Assembly: GCA_036402115.1 (NCBI GenBank)
Contig: DASWTM010000057.1
Location: 1 to 47,172 of the forward strand
DNA length: 47,172 nucleotides
Direction of reading: 5' to 3'
Origin: Chryseosolibacter sp036402115
GTDB taxonomy: Bacteria; Bacteroidota; Bacteroidia; Cytophagales; Cyclobacteriaceae
Shown: piece by piece, positions 41,258-47,172 of the stretch
Layout: every line of letters begins with the position of its first letter
How positions within the stretch are numbered: the first letter of the stretch is position 1
The notes under the pieces: model-generated
Database searches by the model: none
What the model was told of the DNA's origin: nothing
Seen by the model: the letters and a program-made list of their open reading frames with translations, nothing else
Program-made: the position numbers and the translations under genes

Positions 41258-43633
41258 TTATTCACTGCGCAGAGAATCCACAGGATTGTTCAAGGCAGCT
41301 TTGACCGATTGACTGGCAATAGTTATGAATGCGATGATCAGCGCTGCCGATCCCGCAACGATAAAGATCCACCACTCCAGGTCTGTCTTGTAAGCGAAAT
41401 CTTCAAGCCATTGGTTCATGCCGTACCAGGCTCCCGGTACGGCTACCAGTACTGCAACTGCAACGAGCTTAATAAAGTCTTTTGAAAGCAACGTCACCAC
41501 ATCGCTCATCGATGCACCCATCACTTTGCGAATACCGACCTCCTTTGTTCGTTGTTGTGCCGCGATAGCAGAAAGTGCGAAGATGCCCGAGCATGAAATA
41601 ATGATCGCGACAAGGGCGAAGAAGGAGATCAGGATTAATGTACGCTCAACGCTCGCGTACTGATTATCAAATTCCTCATCGACAAAGAAGTACGAAAAGC
41701 TTCCGTAGGAGTCAAGCGCTTTCCACTCGTTCTCCAGGTAGCTGATAACGTCTTTTGCTTCTGATGGAATGAGTTTAACGCTGAGATAATTTGCGTTATC
41801 AATTGATCTCGGCCTTAGGTAAAAATGAACGAGAGGTTGTACATCGCCTTCCAGGGACCGGTAATGAAAATTGTCAAACACTCCAATAACTGTAAACTTC
41901 GCTTTTGTACCGTTACCTTGAATCTGCTTCCCGACAGCGTTTTTCCATCCAAACGCATCGGCTGCTGCCTGATTGATCATCACGTATCGGCCCGTATCGG
42001 AAAGAGAGGAAGAAAAGTTGTTTCCTTCCACCACCTTTATTCCATACAAAGCCAGATAAGCCTCGTCCACGGTGGCTTGTCTCAGTGAGATCGGCTCCGC
42101 GTGATCTTCCGAGAAGTATCCGTTATAGCTCTCTGAATATCTTCCCGGAACATTTTGCGACAGGCAAATGGTTGCAACATCAGAACGCTCACTCAGTGAA
42201 TTGTAGATACCACGAAGTTTGGTACGCGCAGCTTTCTCGTCTGGGTATCCAAGTGAAAGGTTTGCGACAAGCACATTGTCCCGATTGAATTTCACATCCG
42301 CTGACTTCATGAAACGGATCTGACGGGAAGCCACAATCACCCCAACGATCATAGCAATCGACACGGCAAACTGGGCAACGACCAGCGCATTCCTCAACGT
42401 AATTCGGTTGCGATAGTTTGGAATCTTTCCCTTCACGGCACTAACCGTGTTAAATGATGAAAGGTAGTTTGCAGGATAAGCACCGGCTACGAACCCAATC
42501 CCTAAAATGAGAATTGCCGACAGTATGGCAAGGTCTAACAGGTGGTCCGTTGACAATTCGAGCGATACGTTTAATATTTTATCTACCATGGGAAGGCAAA
42601 GCTGAAGTATTCCCACGCTGAGGATTATCGCACATAACGTTAGCAGCGCGGCTTCAAGGAAAAACTGCAGCAAAATAGATCGTTTACCCGAGCCCATTAC
42701 TTTTCTCAGGCCGGTTTCTTTTAGTCGCTTGAGAGATGAGGCGATTGCAAGGTTCATAAAATTGAACACCGCGATTAATAAAATGAGAAAACCAATCGTG
42801 GCAAGTCCATAGATGAAAGTTTGATTTTCCGTCTCCGATTGACGGAGGTTTGCGAGCGGATAAATCTTTAAAGTCCTGTCTTTCGCAGCCGGATCATAAT
42901 GGTTTTTGACAAACGCGGGAAGTTTCGCGCGAAGAGCCGAAAGGTTGGCATCATCGCGCACTTTCACAATCGCGTGGGCAATGGTGTTGTACCAGTTGCC
43001 CATCTCCATAAATTGTTTGTCTTCTTCTTTCTCGGCCAGTGAGATCAGAACGTCAGGTCTGATGCTTGAGTTCTCTGGAACCTCGGCCAACACACCACTT
43101 ACAGAATATATTTTCTCATTTTCAAATTTGATGCTTTTGCCAACGGCATCGACCGACCCAAAAAGCTTAATGGCGATGGGTGACGAAATTACAACCTGAT
43201 CTTTTTGGGAAAGGCAAGTAGTAGGATCCCCGTACAGGAGGGGGAATGAAAGTACCTGGAGGAATGTCTTATCGACATACAATACACTTTCGATAAATTT
43301 TTTGTCTCCATCAATCAGCACATGTTGCTCCCAGTCGAAGTAGCGGGTGCCAGATTCAATGTCAGGAAATTCATCCAACATAACAGGCAGCATCGGGAGG
43401 ACGGTTTGGTAGTAGGCGGCTTCTTCTTCACTACCCTCTTTCGTCCCTTCACCAATGATATACAGCCTGTCTACGTCAGCATGAAATTCATCATAGGTTA
43501 ATTCATTTTTAACATATAGATAAATAAGCATGCTCGATGCAATGCTGACCGCCAAGCCTACGACATTGATCGTGGTAAAAAGTTGATTTTTAATTAAGAA
43601 TCTAAACGCGGTAACCAGGTAATTTCTAAACAT
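41258..43633 (-). CDS. FtsX/MacB-type ABC transporter permease, 791 aa (block 2, copy G)
   Basis: The shortest and one of the most divergent copies. N-terminus MFRNYLVTAFRFLIKNQLFT; the first coupling motif is RLKETGLRKVMGSGKRSIL, with Thr for Val/Ile and Ser for Ala, and the second is RTKEVGIRKVMGASMSDVV; C-terminus NPVDSLRSE. The first core uses NFMNLAIASSLKR instead of the NLSTA version in the others. The periplasmic domains retain GVFDNFHYRSLEGDVQP. It starts 14 bases after copy H and is cotranscribed with it. Confidence 0.92.
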   Translation of the reverse strand: MFRNYLVTAFRFLIKNQLFTTINVVGLAVSIASSMLIYLYVKNELTYDEFHADVDRLYIIGEGTKEGSEEEAAYYQTVLPMLPVMLDEFPDIESGTRYFDWEQHVLIDGDKKFIESVLYVDKTFLQVLSFPLLYGDPTTCLSQKDQVVISSPIAIKLFGSVDAVGKSIKFENEKIYSVSGVLAEVPENSSIRPDVLISLAEKEEDKQFMEMGNWYNTIAHAIVKVRDDANLSALRAKLPAFVKNHYDPAAKDRTLKIYPLANLRQSETENQTFIYGLATIGFLILLIAVFNFMNLAIASSLKRLKETGLRKVMGSGKRSILLQFFLEAALLTLCAIILSVGILQLCLPMVDKILNVSLELSTDHLLDLAILSAILILGIGFVAGAYPANYLSSFNTVSAVKGKIPNYRNRITLRNALVVAQFAVSIAMIVGVIVASRQIRFMKSADVKFNRDNVLVANLSLGYPDEKAARTKLRGIYNSLSERSDVATICLSQNVPGRYSESYNGYFSEDHAEPISLRQATVDEAYLALYGIKVVEGNNFSSSLSDTGRYVMINQAAADAFGWKNAVGKQIQGNGTKAKFTVIGVFDNFHYRSLEGDVQPLVHFYLRPRSIDNANYLSVKLIPSEAKDVISYLENEWKALDSYGSFSYFFVDEEFDNQYASVERTLILISFFALVAIIISCSGIFALSAIAAQQRTKEVGIRKVMGASMSDVVTLLSKDFIKLVAVAVLVAVPGAWYGMNQWLEDFAYKTDLEWWIFIVAGSAALIIAFITIASQSVKAALNNPVDSLRSE

Positions 43634-43647
43634 AGTGGATTATCATC

Positions 43648-46077
43648 TTATTCGTTTCGTAACGCATTGACCGGATTTCTCGATGCCGCCTGCAACGATT
43701 CAAAGCTGATAGTCATCAAGGCAATCAGCAACGCACTAACGCCCGAGATCGTAAAAATTGACATCGTCACCGGTGCCTTGTAGGCAAAATTTTCCAACCA
43801 GGTGGTAATCGCATAATAGGAGAGAGGTATCGCAATGATGAAAGCAATTACAACGAGCTTTACAAATTCGCCTGACATCATTTGCACGATTTGAGAGACG
43901 GAGGCACCCATTACCTTCCGAACGCCAATTTCTTTAAATCTTCTTTCCGCCATGAATGTTGATAATCCGTAGAGACCCAGGCAAGAAATGATCATGGCAA
44001 TGATGGTAAAGCTTGTGATCACATTGGCAACCCGCTGGTCATCTTCATACTGCTTTTTAACCGTCTCATCCAGGAAGGTATATTCAAACGGTGTTTCACT
44101 GTTTAATGTTTTCCATGTTTCTTCGATGGCTGCCAATGTCGAGCTGACGTTTTTACCATCGGCTTCAACGATCATAAAATGATGGGCATTCAAATCCGCC
44201 TGCACGAAATACAACATCGGAAAAATTTCATCTTTCACCGAGATGTGGTGGTAATCCTCCATCACACCGATAACCTCAAACTCCGCGCGACCAGTACTTC
44301 GGTCGTTGTAAATAGTCTGCCCCGCAATTTCCTGTGGCTCAAAGCCAAGGCGTTTTGCAGCAGTCTCGTTAATGATGATTTTATTTTGAGCATCCGCTTC
44401 CCGATTTTCGCTGAAGCCGCGTCCCGCTACGATTTTCAATTTCATTAAGTCCATGAAGTTCGGTTCGACCCGAACATTCTTGATCATTACTGCCTTCTCC
44501 ATCGAAGAACCAGCAGGGTATAAGCTGAAGTCATGCCACACATGCGAGCCCGGGATATAATTTGACGCAGTTACGTTTTTCACAGATGCAATTTTAGTGA
44601 TCTCATTTTTCGCGGCTGAAAAATTTGCGCGGACGCCATCCGAACGCAGTGGTAACACAATCTTATTCCCGCTGTCGAAGCCAAGGTCTTTCTCTTGCAT
44701 GAAGGCCAATTGTTTCGTGATCATCATCATACCACACACCAACGTGATCGCAACGATGAATTGAAACACAACAAGGCTTTTCCGCATAAGACTTCCGGAC
44801 TGACTAACCGCAAGTTTTCCTTTGAGAACTTTAGCCGGTTGAAACGATGACAGGTAAAATGCTGGATAGCTTCCTGCGATCAGTCCAGTGACAATCGCAA
44901 TTCCTACGAGGGCTGCAAAGAAGAATCCCATGTTTTCGGAGTCGAAACTGATGGACTTCAAGGTCACCTCGTTGAACAATGGCAGAAGTACCTGTACGAT
45001 TCCGAGGCTAACGAAGATTGCAAGCATCACGATGACCATCGCCTCACCCAGAAATTGCGCTACTAAAGACGATCTATATGCACCAAGCGTCTTTCGTAAG
45101 CCGACTTCATTTGCGCGTTTCGTTGCCTTGGCCGTTGAAAGGTTCATGAAGTTTATACAGGCAATCAATAAGATGAAGACTGCAATTGAAACAATGACAT
45201 ACAGGTAAGTAATTCGAGGACTGCTTCCTCCGTACGAGGCATGAAGATAAATATCGCCAAGCGGGAAGAGTCCGAGTTTCTTTTTCATCCCAAGGGCCTT
45301 TAGGTCTTCTGCACCGTATTTCAAAAACACCTGATTCATTTTCGGGATGAATTCTTCGGCATTACTGCCCGGCTTCAACTTAATGTACGAGAGAAGGAAA
45401 TTCTGACCGGCCCACTGATCCATGACTGCCGGACTGCGAAGGTATTCCGCCCAGCCACTGCTAGTCATTGAGACGAAAAAGTTGGCTTCAAGTTCTGTGT
45501 TGCCCTGGTCTTCCGCTAGCACAGCCGTGACCTTGAAGTCAGCAGCTGGACCACTTTGATTCACATTAATCACTTTGTTGAGTGCAGACTCATTGCCGAA
45601 AAGTTTTTCTGCAAGGCGCGCTGTCAGCACAATGCTATTCGCTTCTACAAGACATGTTTTGGGATCACCCTCTTTGAAGTCGTATGTAAAAATATCGAAC
45701 AAGGTCGAGTCGGCTATATATCCACGACTTTCGTAAAACTGTTTGTCTTCGTATTTGATCAGGTTCTGTGATACGCCAGGAGGATTGACGAGGCGCGTTA
45801 CTTTTTCAATCTCAGGTAGCTCATCCTTGATTCCCCATACTATCGGAGCGGAGGTTGAGTGCATCGTATGCTCTGCGTTTTGTCCCATCAATGAAAGTAC
45901 GCGATAGGTGCGCTCAACATCTTTATGATGTCGGTCATAGCTCATTTCATCCTGAACATAAAGGGCGAGCAAAAGGCAACACGCTATCCCCACTGACAGC
46001 CCGACAATGTTGATGAACGAGTACGCTTTGTTTCGGAGAATACTTCGAAGAGCAATGGTGATGTAGTTACGGATCAT
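43648..46077 (-). CDS. FtsX/MacB-type ABC transporter permease, 809 aa (block 2, copy H)
   Basis: First gene of block 2. N-terminus MIRNYITIALRSILRNKAYS; coupling motifs RANEVGLRKTLGAYRSSLV and RFKEIGVRKVMGASVSQIV; C-terminus NPVNALRNE. Closest relative in the window is copy D of block 1 (shared GIACCLLLAL helix, RANEVG, and matching first periplasmic domains), so at least one duplication preceded or joined the two blocks. Upstream are 297 bases with a heptad inverted pair before the kup gene; a TAATGTTG (7 of 8 to the -7 consensus) lies about 30 bases before the start but with no good -33. Confidence 0.92.
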   Translation of the reverse strand: MIRNYITIALRSILRNKAYSFINIVGLSVGIACCLLLALYVQDEMSYDRHHKDVERTYRVLSLMGQNAEHTMHSTSAPIVWGIKDELPEIEKVTRLVNPPGVSQNLIKYEDKQFYESRGYIADSTLFDIFTYDFKEGDPKTCLVEANSIVLTARLAEKLFGNESALNKVINVNQSGPAADFKVTAVLAEDQGNTELEANFFVSMTSSGWAEYLRSPAVMDQWAGQNFLLSYIKLKPGSNAEEFIPKMNQVFLKYGAEDLKALGMKKKLGLFPLGDIYLHASYGGSSPRITYLYVIVSIAVFILLIACINFMNLSTAKATKRANEVGLRKTLGAYRSSLVAQFLGEAMVIVMLAIFVSLGIVQVLLPLFNEVTLKSISFDSENMGFFFAALVGIAIVTGLIAGSYPAFYLSSFQPAKVLKGKLAVSQSGSLMRKSLVVFQFIVAITLVCGMMMITKQLAFMQEKDLGFDSGNKIVLPLRSDGVRANFSAAKNEITKIASVKNVTASNYIPGSHVWHDFSLYPAGSSMEKAVMIKNVRVEPNFMDLMKLKIVAGRGFSENREADAQNKIIINETAAKRLGFEPQEIAGQTIYNDRSTGRAEFEVIGVMEDYHHISVKDEIFPMLYFVQADLNAHHFMIVEADGKNVSSTLAAIEETWKTLNSETPFEYTFLDETVKKQYEDDQRVANVITSFTIIAMIISCLGLYGLSTFMAERRFKEIGVRKVMGASVSQIVQMMSGEFVKLVVIAFIIAIPLSYYAITTWLENFAYKAPVTMSIFTISGVSALLIALMTISFESLQAASRNPVNALRNE

Positions 46078-46211
46078 AGATTGTTGTTGAACGATCCGTC
46101 ATTTCCAACATTAATGCCATTAAAAACCTGCGAAATCAGGCTAAATTCCGCTTTTTTAAAAGTTCATCCGGTCACTTGTGGACAGGGGTGTCCGGTAGCG
46201 GATAGAGGAGG

Positions 46212-46357
46212 ATTTGAAATTTGATATTTGAAATTTGAAATTTTGTGACGCCTTTTTTTTCGTTGGGGCAGCCACATCTGCTTCAGCATGTATGACTAAG
46301 GGACGCACGGTTCGTGTCGGGACAAATGTCAAATGTAAAATTTCAAATTTAAAATTG
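46212..46357. repeat. Inverted pair of heptad arrays (ATTTGAA / CAAATTT types)
   Basis: Left: ATTTGAA, ATTTGAT, ATTTGAA, ATTTGAA, ATTTTG from 46212. Right: CAAATGT, CAAATGT, AAAATTT, CAAATTT, AAAATTG from 46323, which is the inverted word set. About 77 bases lie between them, with no gene. The remainder of the 297-base gap 46078-46374 holds a small GGACA/TGTCC hairpin (46180-46193) and nothing else I can name. Confidence 0.8.
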
Positions 46358-46374
46358 TCCGGAGCCAAAACTGA

Positions 46375-47172
46375 CTATTCGCGCTCCCGCTTGATTTTCA
46401 CCTTCGCCTGAGGCCCCACCTGAATCGGAACCTTTTCAATCTCGAGGTTGGCGGCTTCGATGCCGTATAGCTCCTCCGTTGACAGACTGTTGGCTTTGAG
46501 TACGCGATAGCCCTGAATGATGAAACGTTCGAAGTTTGAGATCTCACTGTCGGAGGAGGCCCATGAATGGAGAATAATGAATTTGAAATCGGCCATCATG
46601 CTGTATTTGTGCAGCGCAGGATATGGACTTGTCAGATCGATCTCACCTGCATCGGCCATCTCGTGGATGATTTTGTTAAAGATAAGGTTCACGCGATGGT
46701 CAGTCTTGAATCCCAACTTGATCCGCACAAAAAAGCATTTCTTCGGAACAATGGTATCGACCACATACTTGCTTGTGAACGGACTGTCAACGGTGTCTAC
46801 GTGGACGAACCAGTAAACATCGGCACGTTTTGGTCTTTTCTTAAAAATCGAATAGATAATATTCGAGTCGATGTAGCGCTTGCTGTCGGCCATCGCCAGA
46901 TACACGAGATTTGTGGCTTCTTTTGGTACACTCTGGTCGGCTTGTAAATCCTGCAACATCCCAACGTAATGCTTCAAATCGACAAACTCGGTATGTCTCT
47001 CGCGAAGTCTTCGTGCGCGAAGCAGGATGTACATCATCAGGAAGAACAACGTAGCAATGGTAAAGCTGAACCATCCGCCATGCGCGAACTTGTTAAGATT
47101 GGAAACCAGGAACGCCAATTCAATCGAGAAGAATAAAATCCCCAGACCAATGGATCGCCAAACCGACTTTCT
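46375..47172 (-). CDS. kup: Kup-family potassium transporter, C-terminal part (cut by window edge)
   Basis: 265 codons to the right edge with no start; the frame is open beyond it, and the upstream-most residues RKSVWRSIGLGILFFSIELAFL continue the family alignment (split here to under 22 residues). The visible part is the last two membrane helices, with the Kup signature NLNKFAHGGWFSF, and the cytoplasmic tail of about 195 residues typical of Kup, with IFKKRPKRADVYWFVHVDTVD. Kup proteins import K+ by proton symport. An apparent TTG start at 47118 is internal. The gene ends 16 bases after the heptad pair. Confidence 0.9.
   Translation of the reverse strand, partial: RKSVWRSIGLGILFFSIELAFLVSNLNKFAHGGWFSFTIATLFFLMMYILLRARRLRERHTEFVDLKHYVGMLQDLQADQSVPKEATNLVYLAMADSKRYIDSNIIYSIFKKRPKRADVYWFVHVDTVDSPFTSKYVVDTIVPKKCFFVRIKLGFKTDHRVNLIFNKIIHEMADAGEIDLTSPYPALHKYSMMADFKFIILHSWASSDSEISNFERFIIQGYRVLKANSLSTEELYGIEAANLEIEKVPIQVGPQAKVKIKRERE

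Noticed and set aside
46375..47118. Complete 247-residue protein starting at 47118
   Set aside because: The start is an internal TTG; the frame is open to the window edge and the residues before it match Kup.
1..47172. tRNA, rRNA or transposase genes
   Set aside because: No cloverleaf, rRNA-like segment or transposase motif was found on reading; a covariance-model scan would be needed to exclude small RNAs.

Overview
The window looks like chromosomal DNA of a Bacteroidota bacterium, most likely order Cytophagales. The signs are a HisB fusion of the Bacteroidota type, a CtlX-type citrulline hydrolase, a DUF6377-type TPR/HTH sensor, GIN-domain (DUF2807-like) proteins, a DUF6377/GH43 neighbourhood, long tandem runs of ~800-residue FtsX-like permeases, a promoter fitting the TTG-N20-TAnnTTTG consensus, and mostly A-rich rather than Shine-Dalgarno translation starts. 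Names come from reading the protein sequences; no database search was run.

Layout. 1-6.7 kb is housekeeping: a winged-helix regulator coupled to a membrane protein behind a promoter with a palindrome in its spacer, riboflavin synthase, a histidine kinase overlapping a PAP2 phosphatase, a CtlX hydrolase and a flavoprotein lacking the usual redox cysteines. 6.7-14.4 kb is a complete minus-strand histidine operon, hisG-D-C-B-[four-helix-bundle gene]-H-A-F-IE. It is preceded by a his leader peptide with five consecutive His codons and an intrinsic terminator, which is textbook attenuation. The four-helix-bundle gene sits between hisB and hisH and is bracketed by inverted arrays of degenerate 7-base repeats. 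14.5-16.3 kb holds a TPR lipoprotein, a 30-residue membrane protein not previously listed as an ORF, and a secreted NTF2-like protein.

16.4-27.1 kb and 36.2-46.1 kb are two blocks of four FtsX/MacB-type permeases each (eight in all, about 19.5 kb), with no ATPase or membrane-fusion gene in the window. Between them are an acidic protein, a TPR/HTH membrane sensor, two GIN-like proteins, a secreted GH43 enzyme with F5/8C and Fn3-like modules, a secreted esterase-like hydrolase and an anchored alpha/alpha-toroid protein. The right edge cuts a kup potassium transporter.

Non-coding structure is unusually rich. Degenerate arrays with a strict period of 7 bases occur at three separate places (9.3-9.8, 34.7-35.2 and 46.2-46.4 kb), with unrelated repeat words but the same period, twice as inverted pairs. 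A related period-8 CTCTGNNN/GCAGAGNN class occurs at 31.3, 33.2 and 34.9-35.4 kb. A ~174-bp module combining both classes is tandemly repeated upstream of the toroid gene. The best candidates for something undescribed are the heptad-bracketed four-helix-bundle cassette and the period-7 array class; the his attenuator is the best-supported regulatory system.
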